Shown here: one piece after another, positions 43,522-51,973 of the stretch
Layout: every line of letters starts with the position of its first letter
How positions within the stretch are numbered: the first letter of the stretch is position 1
Assembly: GCA_020852655.1 (NCBI GenBank)
Contig: JADZAI010000074.1
Span: forward strand, 30,797 to 94,796
Length of the DNA stretch: 64,000 nucleotides
Direction of reading: 5' to 3'
Source of the DNA: Alphaproteobacteria bacterium
Lineage (GTDB): Bacteria > Pseudomonadota > Alphaproteobacteria > Micropepsales > Micropepsaceae
The notes under the pieces: model-generated
Seen by the model: the letters and a program-made list of their open reading frames with translations, nothing else
Told to the model about the DNA's origin: nothing
Database searches by the model: none
Translations under genes and position numbers: made by a program

Positions 43522-44212
43522 ACATCGCGGGCGTGTCGGGCGCGAGATAGTCCGACAGCAGCACGAAGCGGAAGCCCTTGGCCTCGAGCCCCTCGACGAT
43601 GGCGGGAATCGCCTCGGCGGTGTGCACGCCGCGGCCGTTGACGTGGAAGATCAGGATGTCGCCGGGCTGCGTCTGCGCCAGCGTCGCGCGCTCCATGCCC
43701 GCCGCGGTGACGTGCTTGTCTGGGTCGCCCTCGGGCCAGCGCCAGTGAACGATGGTATAGCCCAGCGCCTCGACCAGCGCCGTGGTGCGGTCGTCGGTGT
43801 TGCCGGCGGGAAAGCGGAAGAAGCGGGTGCGGCGGCCGCTGACGGCCTCGATCTCGCTTTCGGCCTTCAGGACCTCCTCGCGCACCTTCTCGTCCGACAG
43901 GCGCGGCATGTGGTTGCGGTGGCTCCACGAATGGTTCTCGATCCCGACGAAGGGCAGGGCCGCGAGCGCCTTCATGTCGTCGGCGTTGTCGCGCGCGAAC
44001 TGCCCGCCGGCGAAGACGGTGAAGGGGATGCGGCGGGCGGTGAGCCAGTCGACGATCGCGTGGTCGAGATGCATGACCTTGCCGGACTCGCAGGCATCGA
44101 AGGTGAGCGCCACGACCCGCTCCTCCGTCGGCAGGCGGGTGACGATCCCGGCGCGCGCGGTGGTGACGGCGGCGAGGCAGACGGCGAAGACGAACAGGAA
44201 GGTTCTGGTCAC
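43493..44212 (-). CDS. Exported polysaccharide deacetylase (NodB domain)
   Basis: A 239-residue secreted or periplasmic enzyme with a signal peptide (FLFVFAVCLAAVTTARA, about residues 5-21). NodB motif 1 is LTFDACESG, a TFDA variant of the usual TFDD in which the catalytic Asp is kept; motif 2 is NHSWSHRNH (metal His residues); motif 3 is RFFRFPAGN. Deacetylates an N-acetylated polymer, e.g. peptidoglycan or a surface polysaccharide. It overlaps the convergent GNAT by 29 bp. Confidence 0.88.
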   Translation of the reverse strand: MTRTFLFVFAVCLAAVTTARAGIVTRLPTEERVVALTFDACESGKVMHLDHAIVDWLTARRIPFTVFAGGQFARDNADDMKALAALPFVGIENHSWSHRNHMPRLSDEKVREEVLKAESEIEAVSGRRTRFFRFPAGNTDDRTTALVEALGYTIVHWRWPEGDPDKHVTAAGMERATLAQTQPGDILIFHVNGRGVHTAEAIPAIVEGLEAKGFRFVLLSDYLAPDTPAMFSGQPPEYP

Positions 44213-44343
44213 GAGGATGCTGCGCGGGAACGGCGACGGCGATCTACGCCATACTGCCGGCCCGGGAAAGACGGCGGCTTGCGCGGCGCGCCGTCGCGGA
44301 TGATGCTGACCGGAACGGCATCATAAGAACGAAGCGAGGAAGG

Positions 44344-46137
44344 ATGACGCAAGCCCTGGATTTCGACCCCCACGCCCTGCGCGAGAAATATCGCGCCGAG
44401 CGGGACAAGCGCCTGAGGTCGGACGCGAATGCGCAGTATCAGGAGATCGCGGGCGATTTTGCGCATTACATCGACGATCCCTATGTCGATCCGGGCTTCA
44501 CCCGCGCGCCGTTGAACGACACGGTCGACGTGGTTATCGTCGGCGGCGGCTTCGGCGGGCTGCTGGCGGCGGCACGGCTGCGCGAGGCGGGCGTCAAGGA
44601 CATCCGCATCATCGAGAAGGGCGGCGACTTCGGCGGCACCTGGTACTGGAACCGCTACCCCGGCGCCCAGTGCGACATCGAGGCCTATATCTATCTGCCG
44701 CTGCTGGAGGAGACCGGCTACATCCCGAAGGAGAAATACTCCTTCGCCAACGAAATTCGCGAACACGCGCAGCGCATCGGCAAGACCTTCGATCTCTATT
44801 CCAAGGCCTGCTTCCAGACCGAGATCCGCGACATGCGCTGGCTGGAGGACGAGAAAAGCTGGCTCGTCACCACCAACCGCGACGACCACATGAAGGCGCG
44901 CTTCGTCGTCATGTCGAACGGCCCGCTGAACCGGCCGAAGCTGCCCGGCATTCCCGGCATCGCCTCGTTCAAGGGGCACAGCTTCCACACCAGCCGCTGG
45001 GACTACGGCTACACCGGCGGCAACAACGAAGGCGGGCTGGTGCGGCTCGCCAACAAGCGTGTCGCGGTGATCGGCACGGGCGCGACGGCGATCCAGTGCG
45101 TGCCCTATCTGGCGCGCTGGGCGAAGCACCTGACGGTTTTCCAGCGCACGCCGTCCTCGGTGGATGTGCGCGGCAATCGCGGCACCGATCCCGCCTGGGT
45201 CAGGACGCTCACCCCCGGCTGGCAGAAGCGGCGGATGGACAATTTCAACACGCTGGTCTCAGGCATTCCGCAGGGCGAGGACATGGTCCATGACGGCTGG
45301 ACCGACATCTTCCGCCTGCTCTCCGCCGCCAACGCGATGCGCGACCGCACGACGCCCATGAGCGGCGAGGAAATGGGCGCGGCGATGGAGATCGCCGATT
45401 TCCAGAAGATGAACCAGGTCCGCGCCCGCGTGGACGATGTGGTGAAGGACAAGGCGACCGCCGAGGCGCTGAAGCCCTGGTACCGCCAGTTCTGCAAGCG
45501 GCCGACCTTCAACGACGACTATCTGCCGAGCTTCAACCGCGACAACGTCACGCTGGTGGACACGCTTGGCCGCGGCGTCGACCGCATCACCGAGAAGGGC
45601 ATCGTGTTCGACGGCACGGAATACGAGGCCGACTGCATCATCTTCGCGACCGGCTTCGAGGTCGGCACCGCCTACACGCAGCGTGCGGGCTTCGAGGTGT
45701 ATGGCCGCGGCGGGCAGACGCTGACCGGCTATTGGGCCGACGGCATGAAGACGCTGCACGGCATGTCGGCGCATAATTTCCCGAACTGTTTCCACATGGG
45801 CCTGACCCAGAACACGCTGACGCCGAACTTCCCGCACATGCTGGACGAGCAGGCGCGCCATGTCGCGGCGATCGTCCAGCGCGCCGAAGGGCACCAGGCG
45901 GCGCGGGTGGAGGCATCGGCCGAAGCCGAGCAGGGCTGGGTCGACGAGATGCGCCGCACGGCGATCCAGAACCTGCAATTCCGCCAGGACTGCACGCCGG
46001 GCTACTATAACTCCGAAGGCCAGGCCGGAAACGGCCGCGGCTTCCTCGATGATGTCTACGGGCCGGGCTCGATCGCCTTTTTCGAGCTCGCGAAGAAATG
46101 GCGCGAGGACGGCATGCAGGGCGTCGCCTTCGCCTAG
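44344..46137 (+). CDS. Baeyer-Villiger-type flavin monooxygenase
   Basis: A 597-residue class B flavoprotein monooxygenase. The FAD Rossmann motif DVVIVGGGFGGLLAAARLRE is at about residues 60-80; the BVMO fingerprint FKGHSFHTSRWD (F-x-G-x-x-x-H-x-x-x-W-D) at about 208-219; the NADPH Rossmann RVAVIGTGATAIQCVPYL at about 239. Length and the GTWYWNRYPGAQCDIE segment also fit BVMOs such as cyclohexanone or steroid monooxygenases. Converts a ketone to an ester or lactone with O2 and NADPH; substrate unknown. Start behind GAGGAAGG. Confidence 0.92.
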   Translation: MTQALDFDPHALREKYRAERDKRLRSDANAQYQEIAGDFAHYIDDPYVDPGFTRAPLNDTVDVVIVGGGFGGLLAAARLREAGVKDIRIIEKGGDFGGTWYWNRYPGAQCDIEAYIYLPLLEETGYIPKEKYSFANEIREHAQRIGKTFDLYSKACFQTEIRDMRWLEDEKSWLVTTNRDDHMKARFVVMSNGPLNRPKLPGIPGIASFKGHSFHTSRWDYGYTGGNNEGGLVRLANKRVAVIGTGATAIQCVPYLARWAKHLTVFQRTPSSVDVRGNRGTDPAWVRTLTPGWQKRRMDNFNTLVSGIPQGEDMVHDGWTDIFRLLSAANAMRDRTTPMSGEEMGAAMEIADFQKMNQVRARVDDVVKDKATAEALKPWYRQFCKRPTFNDDYLPSFNRDNVTLVDTLGRGVDRITEKGIVFDGTEYEADCIIFATGFEVGTAYTQRAGFEVYGRGGQTLTGYWADGMKTLHGMSAHNFPNCFHMGLTQNTLTPNFPHMLDEQARHVAAIVQRAEGHQAARVEASAEAEQGWVDEMRRTAIQNLQFRQDCTPGYYNSEGQAGNGRGFLDDVYGPGSIAFFELAKKWREDGMQGVAFA

Positions 46138-46589
46138 CTGGACGATTCGTCCGGCTCGTCGGATTTCGGCACCGGGAAGCGGCGCCGGACGGCCCGCTCG
46201 AACGGGCCGCCCATGGTCAGGATGACGACCGCGAAGCCGAGCCCGACGAGGACGAGCCGCCAGTCGCCGACGCCGCACGCGGCGCCGGCACAGGCGGTGA
46301 GCCAGACGCAGGCGGCGGTGGTGAGGCCGTGGACCCGCCGCCCCTGCTCGTTGCGGATGATGACGCCGGCGCCCAGGAAGCCGATGCCGGTGACGATGCC
46401 CTGCATCACGCGGCTTGCCTCCGCGCTGCCCTCGCGGCCTGCCGCCATGACGATCAGCGCCGCGCCGATGCCGACGAGGCCGAGCGTCCGCACCCCGGTC
46501 GGCTTGCCGTGGAGATCGCGATTGAGGCCGAGCACGATGCCGACCAGCGCAGCGGTGCCCAGGCGAAGGGCGATCTCCAGCAAATCCAT
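46134..46589 (-). CDS. MgtC/SapB family protein
   Basis: A 151-residue inner-membrane protein. LVGIVLGLNRDLHGKPTGVR and GIGFLGAGVIIRNEQGRRVH are the MgtC domain signatures, within about four membrane helices; the C-terminus is hydrophilic. It lacks the ACT-like tail of longer MgtC proteins. Members affect magnesium and phosphate homeostasis and ATP synthase in pathogens; here the role is unknown. Stop overlaps that of the BVMO gene by 4 bp. Confidence 0.9.
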   Translation of the reverse strand: MDLLEIALRLGTAALVGIVLGLNRDLHGKPTGVRTLGLVGIGAALIVMAAGREGSAEASRVMQGIVTGIGFLGAGVIIRNEQGRRVHGLTTAACVWLTACAGAACGVGDWRLVLVGLGFAVVILTMGGPFERAVRRRFPVPKSDEPDESSS

Positions 46590-46716
46590 GCCCGGCGCTT
46601 AGCAAAGCAGCGGCAGCACGCATAGGGTGTTGGGCGCGCTGTCGTCAGGCCGCATTGCGGAGAAAGCTATCTCCTGACGCAACCAAAGATTTGCGATTGT
46701 GCGCCATGCTCGGCGG

Positions 46717-47199
46717 ATGAACGAACCGGGTTGGCTGGACGATCTGAAGGGCCTGCTGGCAGCGCATCCGCTCGCGGAGCGGCCCTATGACAAGATCGCC
46801 TTCGTTGGCATAGGTCCGCATGGCGGGCCGCTCTATCGCGTGGACGGCGATGCCAGCCGTCTCAACGCCAGGAATGCGCTCCGGCGTGCGTTCGAGAGGT
46901 TCGGCGGTAAGTGCTTCTATTGCGATCGCACGATGGGAGGCGATCCGAAGCCGTCTTGCACGCTGGATCATCTCAGTCCCCGCAAGCCCGGGGGCGGCGA
47001 CGTGCTTTACAATCTCGTTCTCGCCTGCATCCACTGTAACCAGCGCAAGGGCCGTGACGAACTGGTGCAGTTCAGCGCGAAGCGGGCGCAGGCTTATCTG
47101 CACTCGCTCGCCGATCGCCTCACCCGATGCCTCGACACGGTTTCCCGCGATGCGGCCGGTCCGCGCCCGGCACGGCGGCCGGATCAGGCCGCCTTGTAG
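46717..47199 (+). CDS. HNH endonuclease domain protein
   Basis: A 160-residue protein. A zinc-ribbon-type HNH motif is visible: CFYCDRTM (about residue 66), then CTLDHLSPRKPGGGDVLYNL and ACIHCNQRKGRDEL (about 105), giving the CxxC...DH...N...CxxC arrangement. It may be a DNA nuclease of restriction or repair type; no partner methylase is present. The ATG at 46717 is preferred over GTG at 46699, neither having a good ribosome binding site. The 3' end overlaps the convergent gene by 16 bp. Confidence 0.82.
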   Translation: MNEPGWLDDLKGLLAAHPLAERPYDKIAFVGIGPHGGPLYRVDGDASRLNARNALRRAFERFGGKCFYCDRTMGGDPKPSCTLDHLSPRKPGGGDVLYNLVLACIHCNQRKGRDELVQFSAKRAQAYLHSLADRLTRCLDTVSRDAAGPRPARRPDQAAL

Positions 47200-48224
47200 T
47201 CGGTGCCGGTCGGTTTGCCGTCGACGATCTGGTCGAGATATTCGCTGAGGCCGTAGCCGGTCATGCCGTTGCAGCGATATTCGGTCATGCCCTCGGTGAT
47301 GCGGGTGACGAGTTCGTTGCCGTTGGCGTCGGTGCGGCGGTTGCGCAGCGGGATGAGCGAGAGGACGCGGCCCTCGACATCGTAGGTCGCGCCCGACTCC
47401 GTCGTCACCTTCGAGCGCAGCGCGGTCTGGTAGCCGTTCGCGTCCCAGTCGCTGTCGATCGTGCAGCCGGTGATGAGTTCGTATTTGCCGTCCTTCAGCA
47501 CCATGCCGCCGGGGCGCGGGCCGTTCTCGCCGGCGACGATCGAGAGCATCATCGCGAAGTCGCGGCCGAAATTCATCGGGCACCAGCGATACCAGTTGAT
47601 CGCCTGCCAGTGGCGCGGTCCCCAGGATTTGTCGCGCAGGCCGAAGCCGTCGATCGTGTGCGTCTCGTCGCCGAGCCGCACCGTGCCCTTCGCCGCGACA
47701 TGCTGTTCGTAATGCGCCTTGGCGAAGCTCTTCTCGGGGTCGATGGCGAGCGGCGTGCCGTCCTTGTGCACCGTCTCGCCGCCATACATCGGCGAGACGC
47801 CGGTGAAGTCGAGCGTCAGCGCGCACTCGACCTTGGGGTTGTTCTTGAAGGCGATCTTGGGGTCTGCCATCTCGAACGGCTTCGCCAGCATCAGCAGCCG
47901 CCCGCTATAGGTCAGGCGGATATGCTTGAACGGCTCGACCACCTCGACCTTGAGACCGCCAGCGTTCATCTCCTTGTTGTCCGAGATGTTCGGCCGCCCG
48001 AAGGTGAAGGCGATGCGTCCGTCCGGCAGATAGAGACAGACCGTCATCTCGGCATAGCCCTCGTTCGGGCGATTGCCGATCCGGAACCAGCCGCCGACCT
48101 TCGTCACCGGGTCGAAGGCGTTGAAATACATGCTTTCGTTATAATTCTTCGCCGCATCGGGCGTGTGCGTGAACTCGTCCTGCGGCTCCAGGCGAATCTT
48201 GTAGCCCTTGGGTGCGGCGGCCAT
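47184..48224 (-). CDS. AttH/CrtC-like lipocalin-type protein (DUF7064/7065-like)
   Basis: A 346-residue cytosolic protein. FGLRDKSWGPRHWQAINWYR (about residue 215) is the most distinctive segment; the (D/R)xSWGPR motif with nearby aromatic residues is shared with AttH, hydroxyneurosporene synthase and DUF7064 proteins, which form two lipocalin-like barrels. Exact function unknown; related proteins occur near steroid and terpenoid degradation genes. The start follows GAGGAAACC; the frame is open 33 codons further into the promoter. A symmetric FNR-type box lies about 52 bp upstream. Confidence 0.78.
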   Translation of the reverse strand: MAAAPKGYKIRLEPQDEFTHTPDAAKNYNESMYFNAFDPVTKVGGWFRIGNRPNEGYAEMTVCLYLPDGRIAFTFGRPNISDNKEMNAGGLKVEVVEPFKHIRLTYSGRLLMLAKPFEMADPKIAFKNNPKVECALTLDFTGVSPMYGGETVHKDGTPLAIDPEKSFAKAHYEQHVAAKGTVRLGDETHTIDGFGLRDKSWGPRHWQAINWYRWCPMNFGRDFAMMLSIVAGENGPRPGGMVLKDGKYELITGCTIDSDWDANGYQTALRSKVTTESGATYDVEGRVLSLIPLRNRRTDANGNELVTRITEGMTEYRCNGMTGYGLSEYLDQIVDGKPTGTDYKAA

Positions 48225-48249
48225 GGCGGTTTCCTCGTTCCGAGAACGC

Positions 48250-48289
48250 GTTATAATTGCCATCAGACCCAGTCGTTGACACAGGTCAA
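48250..48289 (-). promoter_or_regulatory. FNR/CRP-type box and -10 element upstream of the AttH/CrtC-like gene
   Basis: TTGAC-ACAG-GTCAA (48276-48289) is a perfect dyad close to the FNR/FixK consensus TTGAT-N4-ATCAA. On the reverse strand a TATAAC box (48250-48255) lies 20 nt downstream, near the spacing of a class II FNR-dependent promoter. Could instead serve the divergent small gene. Functional assignment is inference. Confidence 0.5.
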
Positions 48290-48360
48290 GTCGCATGGCG
48301 CCGGGTGTGCTATGCAAAGTCAAGTTGCAGCGTAGACTGCACGGCCCTCGGAAGGAGACG

Positions 48361-48549
48361 ATGACCCCCGACGATATACTGACCGTCGCCGAGCGCTATG
48401 AATCGAGCGGCTCGGACGGCCTCAGGCTGACCGCCAAGGAAGTCACGCTGGTCGTGAAGGCGCTGCGCGAATATGCGGGCTTGCGCCGCCGCCGCGAAGC
48501 CAGCCGCGCTGCCGCCCTTGACGCGAGCGACGGCGAGTCCGTCGCCTGA
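48361..48549 (+). CDS. Small hypothetical protein
   Basis: A 62-residue protein, MTPDDILTVAERYESSGSDG followed by a helical, Arg-rich end (LRRRREASRAAALDASDG). It starts after an excellent AAGGAGACG ribosome binding site. No family recognised. It stands alone, divergent from the AttH/CrtC-like gene and with the FNR-type box in the shared upstream region. Confidence 0.55.
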   Translation: MTPDDILTVAERYESSGSDGLRLTAKEVTLVVKALREYAGLRRRREASRAAALDASDGESVA

Positions 48550-48599
48550 CGCGAGGCTGAAGCGACAGGCACCATTGCTCCCCTCGCGCCGCCGCCGCG

Positions 48600-50393
48600 T
48601 CAGAAGGCATCGGCGTCCAGCGCCATGAGCGGCGCCGCGCCGGTCTTCAGCTTGGCCAGGTGGGCCGCCGCGTCCGGCAGCATGCGGGCGAGGAAGAAGC
48701 GGCCGGTGGCGAGCTTGTTGGCGTAGAAGCCGCCCTGATCGCCCGGCGGCTTGCCGAGCGCCACCTGCGCCATCTGCGCCCAGGCATAGGCGAGGGCGGT
48801 GAGGGCGAAGAGATAGAGATAGTCCATGGAGGCGGCCCCGGCATTGTCGGGATTGGCGAGGCCGTTATTCATCAGCCAGGTCGTACCGTCCTCGAGCTGG
48901 GTCCGCGCGGACCGGAGCCCGTCGAGGAACGGCTTGAGCTCGGCATTACCGTCATTCGCCGTCAGGAATGCGTCGATCAGCGCGAACCAGGCGAAGATCG
49001 CGCGGCCGCCATTCATCGCCAGCTTGCGGCCGACGAGGTCGAGTGCCTGCACGCCGTTGGCGCCTTCGTAGATCATCGCGATGCGGGCATCGCGCACGAA
49101 CTGTTCGGCGCCGGTCTCGGCGATATAGCCGTGGCCGCCATAGACCTGCTGCGCCTCGGTCGCGTTGGCATAGCCCTTGTCGGTGAAATAGCCCTTCAGC
49201 ACCGGCGTCAGCAGGCCCATGATGTCGTCGCCGAGTTCGCGCGCCTTGGCGTCCTCGGCGGCGTGCGAGAGATCGCCGTGCAGCGCGGTCCACAGCATCA
49301 GCATGCGGGCGCCTTCGTTGAAGGCCTTGATGCTCATGAGGATGCGGCGGATGTCGGGATGGACGATGATCGGGTCGGCCGGCTTGTCGGGTGCCTTGGG
49401 GCCGGTCAGCGAGCGGCCCTGAAGCCGCTCCTTCGCGTAGGCGACGGCGTTCTGATAGGCGACCTCGCTCTGCGAGAGGCCCTGCACGGCGACGCCGAGC
49501 CGCGCCTCGTTCATCATCGTGAACATCGCGCGCATGCCCTTATGGGCCTCGCCGATGAGATAGCCGGTCGCGCCGTCATAGTTGAGCACGCAGGTCGCGT
49601 TGCCGTGGATGCCCATCTTGTGCTCGATCGCGCCGCAGGTGACGGCATTGCGCGCCCCGAGGCTGCCGTCGGTATTGACCAGGAATTTCGGAACGATGAA
49701 GAGCGAGACGCCCTTGATCCCTTCCGGCGTGCCGGGGCCGGCGATCTTCGCCAGGACGAGGTGGATGATGTTCTCGGAGAGATCATGCTCGCCGGCCGAG
49801 ATGAAGATCTTGGTGCCGGTGATGCGGTAGCTGCCGTCGGCCTGCGGTTCGGCCCTGGTGCGCATGAGGCCGAGATCGGTGCCGCAATGCGGCTCGGTCA
49901 GGTTCATGGTGCCGGTCCAGGAACCCTCGACGATCTTCGGCAGATAGGTCCGGCGCTGCTCGTCGGTGCCGTGGGCGTGGATCGCCGAATAGGCGCCATG
50001 GCTGAGCCCCGGATACATGCAGAACGCCATGTTCGCCGCCGACAGCATCTCGTTGGTGCAGATGCCGAGCGTGTGCGGCAGGCCCTGGCCGCCATAGGCG
50101 GGATCGGAGGTCAGCGCGCCCCAGCCGCCTTCGATGAAGGTCTTGTAGGCGGCCTTGAAGCCCTTCGGGGTCGTCACGCTGCCGTCGGCGTGACGCGTGC
50201 AGCCCTCCTGGTCGCCGGAATAGTTGAGCGGCTGGAGGACTTCCTCGGAAATCTGCGCCGCGCCTTCCAGGATCGCGTCGATGAGATCGGGCGAGATGTC
50301 CGCGAAGCCCGGAAGATTGGCATAGCCGCCGATCTTCAGGACGTCGTTTAGGATGAAGCGGTAGTCGTTCAGCGGCGCCTTGTAGCTGGGCAT
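48600..50393 (-). CDS. Acyl-CoA dehydrogenase, large DmdC-like type
   Basis: A 597-residue acyl-CoA dehydrogenase with an N-terminal extension (MPSYKAPLNDYRFILNDVLK) and an extra C-terminal helical domain, the layout of DmdC (3-methylmercaptopropionyl-CoA dehydrogenase) and related proteins. NLTEPHCGTDLGLMRTRAEP binds FAD and substrate; the catalytic Glu is in ARIAMIYEGANGVQALDLVG (about residue 443). Substrate is unknown; DMSP-type acyl-CoA or a medium to long-chain acyl-CoA are possible. It lies 52 bp downstream of a MerR gene, same strand, probably one operon. Confidence 0.88.
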   Translation of the reverse strand: MPSYKAPLNDYRFILNDVLKIGGYANLPGFADISPDLIDAILEGAAQISEEVLQPLNYSGDQEGCTRHADGSVTTPKGFKAAYKTFIEGGWGALTSDPAYGGQGLPHTLGICTNEMLSAANMAFCMYPGLSHGAYSAIHAHGTDEQRRTYLPKIVEGSWTGTMNLTEPHCGTDLGLMRTRAEPQADGSYRITGTKIFISAGEHDLSENIIHLVLAKIAGPGTPEGIKGVSLFIVPKFLVNTDGSLGARNAVTCGAIEHKMGIHGNATCVLNYDGATGYLIGEAHKGMRAMFTMMNEARLGVAVQGLSQSEVAYQNAVAYAKERLQGRSLTGPKAPDKPADPIIVHPDIRRILMSIKAFNEGARMLMLWTALHGDLSHAAEDAKARELGDDIMGLLTPVLKGYFTDKGYANATEAQQVYGGHGYIAETGAEQFVRDARIAMIYEGANGVQALDLVGRKLAMNGGRAIFAWFALIDAFLTANDGNAELKPFLDGLRSARTQLEDGTTWLMNNGLANPDNAGAASMDYLYLFALTALAYAWAQMAQVALGKPPGDQGGFYANKLATGRFFLARMLPDAAAHLAKLKTGAAPLMALDADAF

Positions 50394-50445
50394 GGTCTCC
50401 TCCGGCGGGCCGTATCGTCCGCCGGCGCGCCGTGGAGAGCTTAGC

Positions 50446-50889
50446 TTATGTTCCGGTGCGCGGCATCACGCCGAAGCCGACGACGTTCATCGACTTCTCG
50501 CGCGCTTCGGTCTCTTCCGCCTGCTTGATCTTCTGGTCCATCCAGGCGATCGACTGGCGCAGCCCGGCCAGCGACTCGTCGATGTCGATGCGCTGGCGCT
50601 CGAGCGCGACGATGCGGTCGGCGAATTTCTTGCGGCTGACCTTGAGCTGCGTCACCTGGCCGTCGCCGATGTCGTAGAGGTCGAGCATTTCGCGGATTTC
50701 GGCGAGCGAGAAGCCGACGCGCTTGCCCTGCACGATCAGGCCGAGGCGCACGCGGTCGCGCGTCGAGAAGATGCGCGTCTGGCCCTGACGGGACGGCGAG
50801 AGCATGCCTTCCTGCTCGTAGAAACGGATCGCACGCGGGGTCACCGCAAATTCGCGGGCCAGCTCGCTGATCGAAAACGTCGTCTTCAT
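50446..50889 (-). CDS. MerR family transcriptional regulator (LiuR-like)
   Basis: A 147-residue MerR protein: HTH FSISELAREFAVTPRAIRFY and EQEGMLSP, wing QTRIFSTRDRVRL, then a dimerisation helix (about residues 85-125). It has no metal-binding cysteines at the C-terminus, so it is not a metal sensor. LiuR-type MerR proteins control branched-chain or fatty acyl-CoA catabolism; this one precedes an acyl-CoA dehydrogenase. ATG at 50889 is preferred; a GTG 6 bp earlier is possible. Confidence 0.85.
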   Translation of the reverse strand: MKTTFSISELAREFAVTPRAIRFYEQEGMLSPSRQGQTRIFSTRDRVRLGLIVQGKRVGFSLAEIREMLDLYDIGDGQVTQLKVSRKKFADRIVALERQRIDIDESLAGLRQSIAWMDQKIKQAEETEAREKSMNVVGFGVMPRTGT

Positions 50890-50953
50890 ACCCACCTTCT
50901 CCTGACGATACGGAAGTCGCTTTGCGGCGCGGAAACTACGAGCTTTGACGGAA

Positions 50954-50994
50954 ATGTATATATGACGCTGACGTAAGGGGAAACGTAAAGTTTC
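50954..50994 (-). promoter_or_regulatory. Candidate promoter and operator of the MerR-acyl-CoA dehydrogenase operon
   Basis: TGACGC-TG-ACGTAA (50963-50976) is an imperfect dyad, and GAAAC-GTAAA-GTTTC (50980-50994) a perfect 5-bp dyad. On the reverse strand a TATATACAT (50954-50962) follows them, about 65 bp before the start codon, so the dyads sit where a MerR-type activator would bind between or near -35 and -10. Confidence 0.4.
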
Positions 50995-51054
50995 GCTGCG
51001 GTAAACGGAAGAATGGCGGAAATTCGCGAAATCGCAGCTGGCTTCGCTGATATT

Positions 51055-51891
51055 TTACGGTTCGTCCCCGGAACCGGCCTCCGCGGGCGCCGCCGGGAGG
51101 CTTTCCGTTGACGCTTGCGCTTGCGGCATGGCGGCCTCTTTCGCCTCGACCGCGTCGGTAAGGGGCGTGTCCGCTTCAAGCCGCAGCGTGCGGTGAACCT
51201 TGCGATAATGCAGGAGGACGCTCGGGATCAGCGCGACCTCGATTTCGATCTCGTCGAACGCCATGCCGACGAACTGCGTCGCGCGCTGGATCTGCCGCAC
51301 ATTGTGCAGCCGCTCGATGAGTTGGCGCGTGAACCAGCGGCCCTCGCAATCCTTCAGCAGCGCCTCGCGCATCTCGCCGCTGATCTCCTCGTCGAGGGCA
51401 AGGTGCATGACGACCTTGGGCGGCACGGAGAGTCCGAGTTCGATCTCCGATACGCGATAGCCCGCACGCTCGATATAGGGCAGGGCCTCGTTGACGTTGT
51501 TGACGAGCGCCTTCACCGCTTCGGCCGATGCGACCGCGATCGTCTTGGAGGCGCTCTGCGCGATGCCGATCGTCGTTTCGGAAACCGACTTGCCGACTTT
51601 CGCGAACGCGCTCGCCGTCTGGTCGCGCACCTCGCCGAGATGGCTGGCGGTGTGGCGGGCCATCGCGGCGCTCTCGCTTGCGCCCTCGCGGGCCACCGTC
51701 ATGGTTTCGCGCGCCACGTCGGCGGTGACCTGTGCCGCCTTGCTGGCCGCCGACCGCGCCCCGGTTGCAACTTTCTGGGCCGTCGACTGGAGCCGCGACC
51801 AGAGGCCGGTGGCTCGCGGCGAGTCCTCGTCCGTCTCCGGCTCCGGCGGATGGGCCAGGCCCTCGTCTTCTTCGTCAGGCCGGTCCGACAT
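51055..51891 (-). CDS. Helical repeat protein of unknown function
   Basis: A 278-residue protein without signal peptide. The first 30 residues are acidic; residues about 40-120 consist of a long amphipathic helix with Ala/Ser/Thr-rich heptad- and 11-mer-like repeats (ARSAASKAAQVTADVARETM, ASESAAMARHTASHLGEVRD), as in phasins or apolipoprotein-like proteins. The central part (VNEALPYIERAGYRVSEIEL) is followed by an alpha/beta stretch and an acidic C-terminus. No family recognised. Start at 51891 behind GGGGAG; the 87 codons upstream are in the overlapping frame of the divergent gene. Confidence 0.65.
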   Translation of the reverse strand: MSDRPDEEDEGLAHPPEPETDEDSPRATGLWSRLQSTAQKVATGARSAASKAAQVTADVARETMTVAREGASESAAMARHTASHLGEVRDQTASAFAKVGKSVSETTIGIAQSASKTIAVASAEAVKALVNNVNEALPYIERAGYRVSEIELGLSVPPKVVMHLALDEEISGEMREALLKDCEGRWFTRQLIERLHNVRQIQRATQFVGMAFDEIEIEVALIPSVLLHYRKVHRTLRLEADTPLTDAVEAKEAAMPQAQASTESLPAAPAEAGSGDEP

Positions 51892-51973
51892 GATCGCTCC
51901 CCATGATGCCGCCGGAGAGCCTAGCAAATCACGGCCGCGCAAAGCAGATGGTTGACCGGCCGCGCCAGGCGCT

